Part shown: piece after piece, positions 1-12,800 of the stretch
How the letters are laid out: each line of letters starts with the position of its first letter
Position numbering within the stretch: position 1 is the first letter of the stretch
DNA from: Toxoplasma gondii ME49
Lineage: Eukaryota > Apicomplexa > Conoidasida > Eucoccidiorida > Sarcocystidae
Assembly: GCF_000006565.2 (NCBI RefSeq)
Contig: NC_031470.1
Coordinates: 1,242,954-1,306,953, forward strand
DNA length: 64,000 bases
Direction of reading: 5' to 3'
Notes under the pieces: generated by a model
What the model was told of the DNA's origin: nothing
The model's input: the letters and a program-made list of their open reading frames with translations, nothing else
Database searches by the model: none
Made by a program: the position numbers and the translations under genes

Positions 1-1799
1 AAGAAACGAAAAAGCGGACTCTCGCAGATTTGCAGACGAACCCCCCGTTGGGGGGGGGGTCACTCAGCAGATCCACCAGAAGACGATGAAGGAAGCCTTA
101 GGGTTTAAGGTTACTGAACGCCATTTTGGGCAGCCAAAAGGGGGCATTTCCGGAAGTAGAGGAGCCGGTGGCAGTACCGTTCGCATATCTGCTTGTTTCT
201 TTGCACTCTGCTTCCGCTTGCTCTCTGTCTGTTCCCTCGGAAGTTCCGTCACTTCGCTGTCACACATCCTGTCTGTGGCTCGCAGACAGCGGAAAAAAGG
301 TGAACCGCATTGAGAGAGGGAGCGAGATCGGGCGAGACGCGGATACGAAGCGCATGAGCGAGAAAATGGGTGGGAAAAGCCAACGGCGGCAAGAGGAACG
401 ATGCAGACACGAAATGAAGAGGAAATGCGGAGCAGAAGCGGGCCGAAAAAAGAAGAAGAAAGGAAAAAGTTGAGCGTCTTCGTCGCGCCGGTTCGGTCGT
501 CGAGCGGAGGGCCGCCGTTTCGAAGGTCTGGACAGCCTGGCGGGAGAGAGAGACAGGGCGAAAGAATGGGAAAAGCAGTGGAAAAGCAGAGACCTTTCTC
601 GGAAAACTTTACGAACACTAATTTCTATTCTTTTTGCTAGACGCGCTCGAAATACGAGTGCTACAGGGCAGGGGGATGGCTCGAAGGTCTGGGAACAGGC
701 GAGATGAACCGAAGCAACGGTCTGAAAAAAAATCCCATGAGCCCATCGGGCGCCGTTGCTGAGAACCACACTCGTACAGCAGCATAGCAACTCCGTGAGG
801 ACGGAGAGAACGCACCAGGCATCGAAACAAAGTCGAGGTCATGAACGAGACGATTTCTCTCGAGAAAAGCAGACCCTTACGCGCGACCCCACGATAGTGC
901 AGCGGTACGACGTACGGAGAGGGCACCACCCGCAGTTGCATGTCTGCCCTTTCGTCAAGTTCATGAGTCTCGCTCTTGGCGAACCCCTCCAGCGCCCCAC
1001 CAGTTGGCAGTTATTTGCATACAACTACGGAAAGTGCCTTCGGAAAATCTGATATGCCGCCGTTTCCAGTGGTGGCCACGAGGCAAGACAGGCAAGGGAA
1101 AAAGGAAGAGGCAGCGAAACGCCGAAAGGGCAAAGGGACTTGGGGATAGCCGACTTGAGGGGAATGACACGCAGCCAAGAAGGCGGTAACTTGGCGGCGG
1201 CTGTGACCGCAGTACTCTCAGCTGCCTCTCCGTGTAGGTACCAGATGGGTGGCTTCGGGCACAAACGGCATAGAACAGGCAGACGGCTCAAGGCATTGCA
1301 GGCACACACAACAAATGGTGTTTAAGGTCCCGGAGCTGAAAACAGGCCGATACACACGTGACAAAAAGCGGAGACATAGACAGAGAAACACCCTGATAAG
1401 CAGCACAGGCTGTCTTCGACTTTGACATCCAGGAACAGGATTATTTTTGAGGTGTCTCCGACCGCGAAGTCCTGTACCTTCATGAGGAGAGACGCAGTAG
1501 GAGAGTGAGGCGCCTTTTGGGATCTGACCGAGAGGAAGGACTCATTGGAATTCCCCTAGCTTTTGTTAATCCTTTGTTCATGTTTCGAAATGAAGAGCTT
1601 AACGGTCTCCATGAAGTAAAAAAAGCACCCATTTTCTCTGTGCAGTCAAGTTTTTGTTGAGTGATCCAGACCCGCACAAAAACCTGTGTGAGTGTCGATG
1701 AACCTCGAGAGCCGCAGAGACTGAGAACACCTGTGTCCGGTGCTGCTGCTCATCGCAGATAGTCCATACTTCCTATATCTTGGTTTGCTGTCACTGTCT
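1..1799. other. Left-edge stretch without a confident gene
   Basis: I see no reading frame here that I would call a gene. Bases 1-700 are purine-rich on the plus strand, so CT-rich on the minus strand. In this kind of genome that often marks the leader or promoter of a gene, here one that would read leftward out of the window; this is inference. The open frames on both strands at 64-790 have biased, low-complexity translations and no family motif. Bases 41-59 are a run of six C, a short spacer and ten G, able to pair with each other. Confidence 0.4.
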
Positions 1800-1852
1800 G
1801 TCCTATCTTGCCCACAGCTGCACGTTCCGAGCAGCTGTGGGCAAGATAGGAC
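1800..1852. repeat. Perfect 22-bp inverted repeat with 9-base loop
   Basis: Bases 1800-1821 (starting GTCCTATCTTGC) are the exact reverse complement of 1831-1852 (ending GCAAGATAGGAC). The loop between them is ACGTTCCGA at 1822-1830. A G-U pair could add one step at the base of the stem. A perfect stem of this length is not expected by chance in one 64-kb window. It lies outside any gene I can support. It could be a hairpin RNA, the remnant of an inverted duplication or a short palindromic element; the sequence alone does not decide. Confidence 0.85.
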
Positions 1853-3898
1853 GCAGCCTTTGCCGTCCTCTGACACACACGGAAGGGCGCGGGGACAGGT
1901 CACTGAAACGCTGGAAAAAATACACCTACATGTGTCCTATATCACTTTCAGTTTCTGTTTGCAGCTTCCTGACTGCATTGCCGAACTCCTACATGCCGAC
2001 GAAAGACCACCTGTCCGTTAACAATCGCAGACATTCTTGTGCAGCGACCCATGTGTGTCAAGAAAGACCCGAAAACCTCATCATCAATTAGCCGGTTGTC
2101 GTCTTATAAATACCGTTGCCTTGGAAACAGCCGTTTCGCTGCGCACGGTTCTGTGTAACGAGACGCCTATAACTAATCGATTGTGCCGCCGCAAACTGTG
2201 CAAGACGCTGCCCTACGCGTAAGGCCAGACTCTATGGAGAGCCTGGTGAGTTTGGAGCCATTCCTTATTAAATAGCACGTTTTCTTCAAACGCTTCACGG
2301 ATTCTCCCCTGGCTTGCTGGGAGTATTTCAGTCCATGGCACAGCGTGAGAGGGAAAAACGGTTCGCAGCTCTGAGGTGTACATACAGCCTCAGATGCACC
2401 ACAACACTGTGAAGCGGACAGAGGACTGTTGCCTCGGTCACTTTATGTCGAGGCTCACGCTGTTCACACATTGCTTCTCCGTGGGAACCTTCTGCCGCGC
2501 CAATTTCTGTGAACGTGAGACAAGCTTCCCTTGTGCCGCGGAAGAGTATGAAAAAAACGAGTGAAGATTGTGGCTACTCCTTGCATCGTCGTTCTTAGCG
2601 AAGGACTTATCGAATCTGTACACGTGATCGGTGGCAATCCGTTTGCAAGTAGACCCCAATCTAGCCTCTTCTCCATTTTAGGACAGACGTGGGAGAGCAA
2701 CTGGAAACTCGGGACGGTACGACGCTACACGTGAACGTTGGCCCTCGACGCATCGCAGATTCTGACGGGCCAGCGCTCGACTTTTGTCTATAGAGCGTGG
2801 GACAGTAGGCTTCCAGAAAATTCACCAGGTTTCTGGAATACAAAACAAGAAACGTGGTTCCAATTATCGCCAGCCAAGAATCAGAACAGCACGGCCATAA
2901 GCATGAACTCATACGCGTGTGCGTGTGCGCCCAGCGCCAAAGTACGATGACCTTTGAATTCCAAAATCAGAGTCAATATCTATATGCATGCGGATACCCG
3001 CATCAAATAAACTCATCAACATGACCCGACATGCATGTGACACTGCGGCGGTGAAAGTGTACGAGGTATCACCGGGCCCAGAAAAAAAGCGCAACCCTAT
3101 CCGGGTGGACAGCACCTCAATACTGCCGCCCCCGGCATTCACTTGGCTTCGCCACGTCTGAAGGCCGATGGAACTGAGCCAGGGTTGAAGAGAGAGTTAA
3201 TGAAGGAAAACCAAACAGGACGGATTTTTCGCGGGCGAAGAAGATTGAGGGTGCGCTGCCTCGTATCGCCGCCTCCAGGAACTTCGCCTGGAGCGGAAAA
3301 AAGCTGGTGGCCCCTCGCGGTCTCTGAGTCTCCGCTGAGGCTAGGCTTTTCCCGTTTGGTTTCCTCCGAATGCTCGCTACGGTTGAATCCGGTGCGAAAG
3401 ACGGCGGGCGACGAGTAATCAGCCTATCAGGTACGAAAGGAAAAACACGCAAGAGCAGCTTGACGCCACGGGACTTCCAGCCAAGACAAAATCTGGGGGC
3501 AGGCTTTATTCGTAGTGAGGAGTCGAAACCAGACTGACGTAGCCGCGCTCGCCCGCGTGACCGGAAAGACACGCTATGGTCACTCACGTAAGTTCAGTGA
3601 ACAAACAGTTGAGACCCAAAAAAGGAACCAGCAAACAGTCGCAGCCGATCATGCAAACACAACAAGAAGAACAAAGGAGGAATGAAAGAGCATAGAAACG
3701 ACTCTGACTGAATAGCCTCTTCGAGGCTTGCGCCACTCCCACACGAGAAACGAAAATGTTGTGCTGCGAAGTCAAAAGAACCCGGGCGTCGATTGACGAA
3801 AGCTGCAAGTTTAGCAGACAGGAGACTGACACCGGATAAATGAGTCACGAGACGATATGACGAACGTCTCTCGTTGATCTGTTACAATTGGAGCGACA
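1853..3898. other. Intergenic stretch downstream of the large minus-strand gene
   Basis: No confident gene. This would hold the 3' untranslated region of the large gene that ends at 3899. A minus-strand frame at 3117-3587 (156 codons) has no recognisable feature. If the large gene used the donor-like GTGAGC at 3991-3986, the AG at about 3803 could take the transcript into a short extra exon, but that intron would be only about 180 bases. I keep the simpler model with the stop at 3899. Confidence 0.35.
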
Positions 3899-6800
3899 TT
3901 ATCCAGCCACTAATGGTATGGGCAGTTGGACTAAAGATGCACGATGGCGAGAAAGCGCCACAGAAGAAGACGTTACGTTATGTTTGCTCACCGTTGCCTC
4001 TCCGATGATCCCGCTGTCTGTCTCAGACAGCCTCGACAGCCAAGGAGGTGGCTCATCGACCACACTCATAGGGTCTGTGAAAGTTGGATCGACGAGTTCA
4101 CTCATCAAGTGTGCGAATTCTTCTTCTTCCGTACTCTCGCGTTCTTCCGTCTCGTCTCTCTCAGCTTCGTCACGCCGTCGTCTCCCTTCCCTCCTACCAT
4201 ACAGATCGAAAGACGAGACTGAGGACGGCCGGAACGGTGACTGGCCCTCTCTTCCTTCTTTGGTCTCAAACAGGTGCGAACGTTCGTCTTCGGGGAAACC
4301 TGCAGGCGAGCTATCGTGGTTTCGCCCTTTTGATGTCGCTACCGCCCTAGTAGTCAGCCTCTCCTCACGCTCTCGCCCTTGCCTGAAATCGAGAAAACGA
4401 CCTGTGTGTCCATCGTCTTTATTTTCTTGTTGCCACTGAGGCTCACAAGCAGTTGCCGTGGAGGTTGTGAAGGGAGCAGAGACGGGCACACTTGACCTAA
4501 AAGTTCTTGCCCGTCGCCCGCTAGTCTCAGAGCCCCCGCTGTCGCTTCCCATGTTGTCCTCTTCCGAGAGGTCGTTCTGAGATCCGACCGCAAGGAGACT
4601 GCGGAGGCGGGCGAGCTCTTTAGCCTCGAGTGTCCAGCGAGAGGTAAGAGAATGCAAAAGATCGCCGGCGGACCAGGCCGTAGGACGCGCGCGTATATCG
4701 CTCGCCTGTTTGTTCAAACGAGCTGAGACACCCTGGCGACAAAACTCCTCTCCGTGCTTCTCCATCTCCAACGCAGCAGTGATGGTTTCCGCTTTCGGAA
4801 GCTGAGGTTCAGAAGGAGAACCCTGGTTGCTGTTCAAAGGAGACGAACAGGGACTCATTTGTGGACAGCAGCCGGGCTCCGGGTCTTCTTCAAGGTCCCC
4901 GCTTTCTGTTCCTCTTTCCCGGCATGTCGAGCCCTCGTCAGGCTCAGTACTGTGTTCACGCGCAGGAAGTTGGCATTTATTCATTTCTCTCATACTTCGA
5001 GCATCCGTTCCGTCTACTCCCCTGTGTTTGCCCCGTTCTCCGGAGGATGCTCCGTGCCTGCCTTGTCCCAAGCTTGTGTGGGTTCCCTCGACGTTTAAGC
5101 CCACTGGCGGACTATTTTTCAGAGTGTCAGAGACTTCTCGTTCATCCTCCGCGTCACTGTTTCTGTTCGCTTGTTGGTCTTTCTTCGTCGTTTCTTCTTG
5201 TAACTCCCTGCCTTCAGAAGACACCCCGTCCTCCGTTGTTGTGCCTCCAACACATTCGGCTCGCGGAATAGAAACAGAGGCGAACTGAGTCACGAGAGGC
5301 AGGAGTTCTGTGCGCGAGATGTGGTCGAGAAACGCGGTTGTCTGTACACTGTTTCGGACAAACTCCTCCGCGGTTCGGAGCAGTGCCAAGCGCTTTTTTT
5401 GCTTTCGGATGTCTTGAGCAACCGTCCCGATATTCACCACTTGAGGATTTGTCTCCTCGCTTCCACATTTCCCCACCTGTTCCGGCGCGCGTCCGCACTG
5501 TTCCGGTAATAGAGAAGAGCTCCGGAACTTGTCGACAGAAATTCCACACTCCATTTTCGTGTACCCTCCTTCCTGTTTTGCGTTGGCCATGAGGCGGTTC
5601 TCTTCTTCACAGCAGCTGCGAGAAACCGGAATCGCGTTTCCATCTGAGGAGCCAGGCGGCCTGTTATCCATGGCGTCTGACATTTCTCGGTCGTTTTTTC
5701 GTCCACAGTCCTCTCCCCGACTCCTTTCCTTCCACCCACACCGGACCATCTCCGGTTCGCTCTGTCCTTTCCCAGCGGAAAGTCTTGTGAAATTCAAATT
5801 TTTCTTTGGCTCTGCTTCCGGTCTTGCCTGTGTGTGCCTAGAGAGACAGAAGCATACAGCGGCACTAGAAAGATTCTGGAGAGTCAGCTGAAGCGTGGCG
5901 AAGACTTCCTGGAGCTCCAGCGCGACACTCAACAGACTGTGACATCTTTCGGTGGGGCCTGTGTGCCGAGCACTGCCCTCCAATGTGTCTCCTCGACGCC
6001 AGGTTTCTGCTTGTTCATGAAGTCCATGCTTGCCCTGCGGCGAAGGCACCCAGGGTGCGCCCCCTTCAGACCCGTGACGGAGACCCCACAGGGCCGACGT
6101 ACAGGCGGAAAGAGAGCGATGTGAGGCGCTCAGCGAGGGAGCAAACCAGCGTGAAAAAGAAAGGTCTGAGAATGGAAACGCGGAAAATGCAGCAGAGTGA
6201 GCGGCACGGTGGCCGGGAAGAACCGAAGAACCTGCACGAGGCAGAGGACCGGAATGGAAAGATGGAAAGGCAGACGGCGGAGACGGTGGAGCGGGCGACT
6301 CCGACAAAGGTGACGCTGCGGGAGCTTGCAGGAAAGGCATCGGAAAGAAGTGGAATACCGTTTCCTTCCAGCACTCCAGCGCCGCCCAGAGAGCCAGGCG
6401 AAGGCCCGAAAGGAGATCGATGAGAAGTGCAAGCGATTTCTCTGCTGCATGTTCTTCCTTTTCTTCCCAAGACACAATGCAGACCCCTTGTCCCACAAAG
6501 CGGCGAGCGGACCTGACAGCACCAGACGAGGAAGCGAGAGAAAGCGACGCTGACGAGGAGAGGATCCCGTTAGGCATCTGTGTTTGCCACCCATCCTCGT
6601 CGCTTTGCGGTAAAGTGAACTTCATCGGATCCTCTCCAGTTGTCGTTCCTTCCATTTTTGTATTGTTCGTCTTCTCGGCTCCAACCGGCATCTGAGGGGT
6701 TACACACGGAAGCAACACGAGCCCCTCTTCTTCACAGGCACCGAGGCACCGGCGACAGAGGGCAATCGCCATTCTTGCAGGAAGAAGAAGAACCTCTCGT

Positions 6801-9800
6801 CCTCCCTCGTCGTCTGCTCCTTCTCTCACTGCGTTTGCGGCGTGCTCGGCCACTGGCTGACTGCACTCTCGGTGCTGCCGCGATTTTCTCGCCTCCTTTC
6901 GTCTTTCTTCCAGGAGACTCCTGAGAAGCGGGGGCGCGGGCCACAGGGCCAGCCTCGCGGCCAAGCGAGAGAAGAACACAGGGAGCCGCCGCGCGGAACT
7001 CGAGGAAAGCAGGCGCACCAGAAGGTGCAGAACTAGGGGGGAGAAAAGCGGATGCGTTACTCGATTTAGACGCAGAACGGCCGCGCTAAAAAGAGCGGAG
7101 CGAGGCGACGAAGACGAGAGGGCATTTCGAGGTCGAGAAGAGGCCTCGTGATCAGAAGACAGAGGAGGCGGCGACCGAGGCTCGCTGCTCGTGTCGGAAA
7201 ACTCGACATCCTGAGCCATCAAACGATCTGCATGCCTGCGCGGGGAATGCGAGCGGAAATCATGAAATGCCGACTCATGGCGCGGCTCTGTAGCCTCCTG
7301 GGCCCAATCTTCTTGTTCATCACACGAGTCTGAGTAGTCACCTCGATACCTCTGGCTGCGTCCCCCGCTTCTTCGGTCCAAACACGAGACGAGCGGCTTG
7401 CGCCTCTGTCGATCTTGTTCTTCTGCTTCGCGTAGCGACTTCGTGCTTTCGGCGTCTCTCCGCGTTGCGGCCCTCGAGGCTCTAGCCTGTCTCTCGCTTC
7501 TCCCCGTACATGTTTCTTGGCTGGAGAATGCGCCACCCTCTTCTTCGTCTCCCCACTCACGGGCACGAGGAAACGGACAGCCGAGAGCCTCGGGGCCACC
7601 GGCCGGTGCGACGCGATTTGCGTTTCCCGGGAGAAGCACGAAAAGCAAATCCTCGAGAAGCCGGTCGACTGTGCATGCAAAGAAACTGCGCCAGGCCTTC
7701 GGTCCCCCCGGAAGTGCGGCAAAAGCCGAGGCGGCGGGCGGCGACGAGGAGAGAGAGGCGCCCACAGTTCGGAGCGCGTCAAGGAGAGAGAGACAAGACT
7801 GGAGACCGTGAGCCTGGAGACTCTCCACCGGCCACAGAGGCACATCGGATGAAGGAGCCGGGGCTCTACCAGACGGCGGCTGGGAGACCGGACCTTTCTC
7901 TACGCGCTTACCGCCTTCCTCTAAGCGCTCCGGAAACGACGCAGAAGCCGAGGAGGCTGTCCCTCGACAAGGGGACGAAGCGGCGGAAGCGGCTGAAGAG
8001 GTTAGAGACGGTGAACCGGGTGAAAAGAGAGAAGGGACAGGAGAACGAAGAGACGAGGAGCTCTGAGAACAAGGAGAGCCGCTGCGATGATGATCTAGGG
8101 TAGGTGAAGAGGACACGAGAGAAGGTGAAGCAGGAGGGGGCCTCGAGGGCGAAGAAGAAACAGGGATGGGGGACTCCAGCAACATTTCGATCGCTAGGCG
8201 GTCACGACCAAGACAGAAAGGCGAGAACACACCGCAGGGGTCGTTTCGAGTCGGCGGCAGTCTCTCAGATTCGTCGTCTCGAGGGTCTGACTCCAGAGAG
8301 AAGAATGCGCGCGACGGGAGAGGTAAGGAGAAGAAGTTAGCGCGAAGGAGACGTTCGTCCAGATGAACGCTGCAGCCTGAAGAAGCGAAACGGCGGGAGC
8401 CCGTCGGGTCCGTTTTGTCTCGTCTTCTACCGTCGCCATTGAGCGAGGGAAAAGGCACCACGGAGCGGCATGCCGCCTGCCTCCTCTGTTCCCTTCTTCC
8501 GCAAGAGGCAGTGAAGCGCATGCGCGCCTTGGATTCTGCGCGGCCTTCGCCGGCTTCGCTGTCGAGGTCTTCGTCTGCGCTTGACTCGCTTGCCTCCTCG
8601 ATTCGTTCGCAGAGACGGCTGCCGCGTCTCCTGTAGCATTCTTCTGCCCTTGAGAGGTGAACGCATTCGTCATCAAAGCCGACCCTGGCGTTCTCCCCGT
8701 ACGGTCTTCTTTCACCAGTGCGATCGGCTTTTCCCTCAGTTGCGCATGACTTCTTTCTCGCTGTGTCCGCGACGCCAAAGTGAAGATCGTGCCGCCTCTT
8801 CTTGTCCTTCTCCCGGCCAGCCCTGGCGTTGGACTGGTCGCTTTCGTCTCCTTTGTCCCCAGGTTCTTCTCTTTCATCCTCACTTTCTTTCTGAGCATCT
8901 GCCGTTCGCGGTTCACTCTGTTCGCTGCCTGCCTCGTCGGGAGCTCCGTGGGCCTTCTCGCCTTCCGTCAATCGGCTTTCGCCGCAGACGGCTTCATGCA
9001 TCGCCCTCTCAAGTGTCTCCACATACGCCTCTCTGTCTCGCTTCTCGAGGAAGGCGCTCAGAACTCGAAACGCCGTGAATCGGCAGAGACGCAGCAGAAA
9101 CGCTGGGGAGGTCAGGGGCGGCGGAGGGCCTTGGTGGGTTTCTACCGAAAACGCAGTCAAAGCCCGCAGGCGCGTTCGGCTCTGCTGATACCTTCTCTTC
9201 CCATGAGGGCAGGCGAGGCCTTTCCGCGTATGGTGTCCTTCAACTCGACTCTCGCCTTGCTCAGTCGATAGAGAAGACATCTGTGGACCCAGCTCCACGT
9301 CACCTGGGTCCCGCAGCCGGGCCGGCAGTCCTTGTCGTTCTCTCGGACCGTCTTCATCTTGAGGCGATTCTCGCTGTCTTGGCTCGCGTCCTGGGTCTCG
9401 CGTTCCGTTTTGAGGTGCGTAGAAGCGCATGGAAACCCGGTATCCGCCGAATTTCTGCCCTTCAGCAGAAGAGACACTCGAACCAGAGTCTGTTGCTTCG
9501 GTTCCTCGAGCCTCCCTGCGAGGCTTTCCTCGACTTTCTGTGCGGCCGTTGCGTTTCCAGTGTCTGCCTGCCTTCTTGGAACGCCCCCTGGCTTCGCCCG
9601 GCCTTCCTCCAGGTACTCTCAAACGACGCCCGTCGCGCCTTTCACGGCCTCTGCGGGGCGGGAGAAGAAGCGGAAGCGCCAGGGTAACGGCGAGAGCCTG
9701 CAGAAGTTCCGACCGATAAAGGTAGATTTCTTTTGCAGATAGAACAGCGACCTGGGATCCTTGCAGAGGCTCTCTCGCCTCTGAAGCGTGCTGGCCACAC

Positions 9801-12800
9801 GGCCCCATGGAGCGCCCGAGTGTCTCCGAATCCGCGCGCCTTGAGGAGACAGGGGGCGAAGCCTTCGACAGACCAGCTGAGGGTGGAGGAGCGACGAGGG
9901 CGGGGGACAGGAAAATGTCCCAGTCCTCATTCTTTTCGTCTGGATACAACCAGGAGCCGACCTCGAGAAGCAGATTGTCCTCGGACGATATTTCCCTCCA
10001 GAGAAGTCGCGAAAACAACGCGTAGCAGCAGGTCGAAGGCAACCAGAGAGCGGCCGCAGGAGACGAGGAAAGAGGCAACGAAGAGACAGCGAGGGAAGCC
10101 GGAGAACGCGAGGTGGACGCGGGATGGAGAGACAGCAACGTTCCCTTTGCAGAAGCAGATGGAAAGACAACACGGGCTGCTTGGGCGAGAGGGTGCGCCG
10201 CTGGGACAGGGGAGACGTCGCAGTGAACGTGGGAAACAGAGGACGCAGAAGTAGAGAAATCTGCGGGGACCGAAGTCTTGGGCCGTCTCTGCGGACCGCA
10301 AGGGCTGTCCTCAGCTGCGAGAGCGTCGTAGAGGTTCGCATAGACCAGGTGATCACAACGAGGCAGGAGGGACACTGGAGCTGGGAGAACAGAAGGGATT
10401 TGCCCCGGATATGTCTCTTGACTTTGCGACGGCGACGACTGCCAGTCTCCGTCGCCCATGAAGAGAGAAGAAGGATGGAGAGACGAGGAACAGCAGGAAG
10501 AGAAAGGAGACCGAGGGGACATCGACACGAGAGGCGTCGACAGTGTGGCAGGCTGAGGATGAGCATCGGGAAGAAGACGAAGAAGCATGCGTGAAATGCA
10601 GAGTCGAAGGAAAGGAACAGAAGGAAGAATCCTCAGGGCTGGCCTCGCGTCATCTACGTCGCGTTCTCTCCTCTGGCTTGCCGTCTCGGCGATTTCACCT
10701 TGCTTGGGTTCTGTCCATCCCGCTCCTGCTCGCCCAGGTGTCTCCTCGGAGCCCTGGAGGAAAGGCGTGAGGAGACACGCGTCCAACATCGTTTCGCATT
10801 CAGCATCCCCCTCGCGTCCCCTCAACAGAAAGGGTGGTCGAGGTGAAGCTGCGTACGCAGAACTCCGCGAGCAGTCTGAGGGCGAACAAGCGGCCGTAGA
10901 CAGTGCAGACGAAGGACGAGGAGCGGCCGTCGAGGGAGAGGCGTTGGGAGAGCAAGGAAGTGAAATGCACATGAAAGCGAGAGAAACAGAAGACGGCGCG
11001 GCAAGAGCAGCGGCGGCGCAGGTGTGGAGAGCGAGAGGCAGTGGGAGACTCAAGGAGACTAAAGAGGCGACGTCCGCAGAGCTGAAAGAAGGCAGGCAGC
11101 CGGAGGCGAAAGGCCCGCACCCTGTGGCCATGGGCGAAGGAGCCAGCGAAAGAGATGGGAGACATCGCGACGAAGCTGCGCTGACAGAGGAACAGGCGTT
11201 GGAAGGAAATCTCGAGAAACAAACGTCCCCGATCGCCTCGACCCCGTACGCTAGGCAGGTGCATCCTCTGACACGCAAAAGTTGCGGTCTCGACGACGGA
11301 GCCCTGCTCCCGATGCCTTCGTCGCTCTCCTTCGCTCGGTCCCAGCCTCTCCTCTCCGGGCACCTCGTGGCTGTCTCGCGTTCGGAGTCGCCTCGGGAGT
11401 CTCCTGGCTTTTTCCCCGCTTCTCCGTTGGACCGCTTCCGGAGACAGGCCGCATGCAGAAGAATATGGTGAGCGCTCTTGGTGAAGTCGGCCGAGAAACG
11501 CAGGAGACGCTCGAGCTTCCCGAGTCTCGTGTAAATGCCAACGGCAGCGGAGCGGAGGAAGATAGACAGAAGCGCACAGCCGGGAGAGGCTGAGGCAGAA
11601 GGCAGGGACAGAGAAGAACGGGCAGAAGCGAGCCACCGAGGCGACGTATTAGAGAGGCAAGGAGGCTGCACAGGTATTTCAAGAGGAGAGACAGTCTCGC
11701 TCGCGACATCTTCTCCTCGCTGTCCCCCTCCGCTTTCGACTCTAGTCGCCGGAGCAAGCCGAGAAACTAAGCTGTCGAGGCCAACGAAGCCGTTCGCCAC
11801 CGACGTTGCAAATAAGGCAGGCGAAGAGAAGGAAGGCGGGGAGACGCACGAATCCGACAAGGGAGAAGGCTGGGGGAAGGGAGAGGAAGAACTGAGGCAC
11901 ACGCTACTAGGGCCGCCTGTGAGGGCGCCGAAAATCAAATGCAGAAGGTCTTCTTCTTTTTCCCCAGAGGATACGGAAGAGAAACGGGAGGCTCCAGAGT
12001 CGATCGCCACCGCATCGCCTGCCGGCGGCGAAGACGATGCACATGCGGCAGACCTCTTGGCCGTCGAAATCTGTAAAACAGACATATGAGAAAGAAGAGC
12101 GAAGGCGCAGCAGATGAAGAAGAGACGTGCGCTCGCACGCAGAAGAAAGCAAGCAGAAGAAGGGATACAGAAGAAATGGGGAGAAGAGGTTCCAAGCTAG
12201 AGAGAGAGAGACGACGCGCAGGCTCGACGAGAGGAAGGTGAGCAAAGGCTGTGTGAACACCAGCCGAGGCAGGACAGAACGAGACAGACCGAAGCACGTG
12301 ACGGAGCAGAACAATTCTCCAGAGAAGCGGTGAAGACGAAGAAAATGCGAGAGTAAAACATGCCCCGACAGATAATGAACAATCCACGGAAGACAGGACA
12401 GCGAGGGAAGGAAGAAGCAAGCGACGAGAAGACGGTGCGCTGTCTGAGACGAACATCAGAGACTCATTTCGAAACAGAATCGAGAGGACTACCTCTGTCC
12501 AGTGTCCTCGCTCCCTTCGAGTGTCCGATGATTTGAAAAACATTGCTCCATTCGCGCGTTTTCTCCGTTTCATTTACCTTGTCCTGTTGCTCGTTGTCAA
12601 ACGTCTCGCCTTGTGCAGGGCGTCGCGTCTCCTGACCCACGAAGAGATCCCAGAGAATCTTCAGACTGTCTCTTCCTGCCCTCTTTTCTGCGGCCTGACG
12701 CATCTCGTCCAAACGCCCGTGGGCGTCGCTTGGCTCTTCTCCCAGGCCTTCGCCCTGCGTCTCGCCGCTTTTATGCCGCTGCTCCTTCGCTTCTCTGTCG

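Noticed and set aside
260..790. Minus-strand frame of 176 codons near the left edge
   Set aside because: CT-rich, low-complexity translation with no domain. More likely untranslated leader than protein.
12464..12577. C-terminal end of the middle exon's frame reading through to a stop at 12464
   Set aside because: A good donor at 12577 and an in-phase acceptor at 12071 join it to the long downstream frame; the read-through tail is intron.
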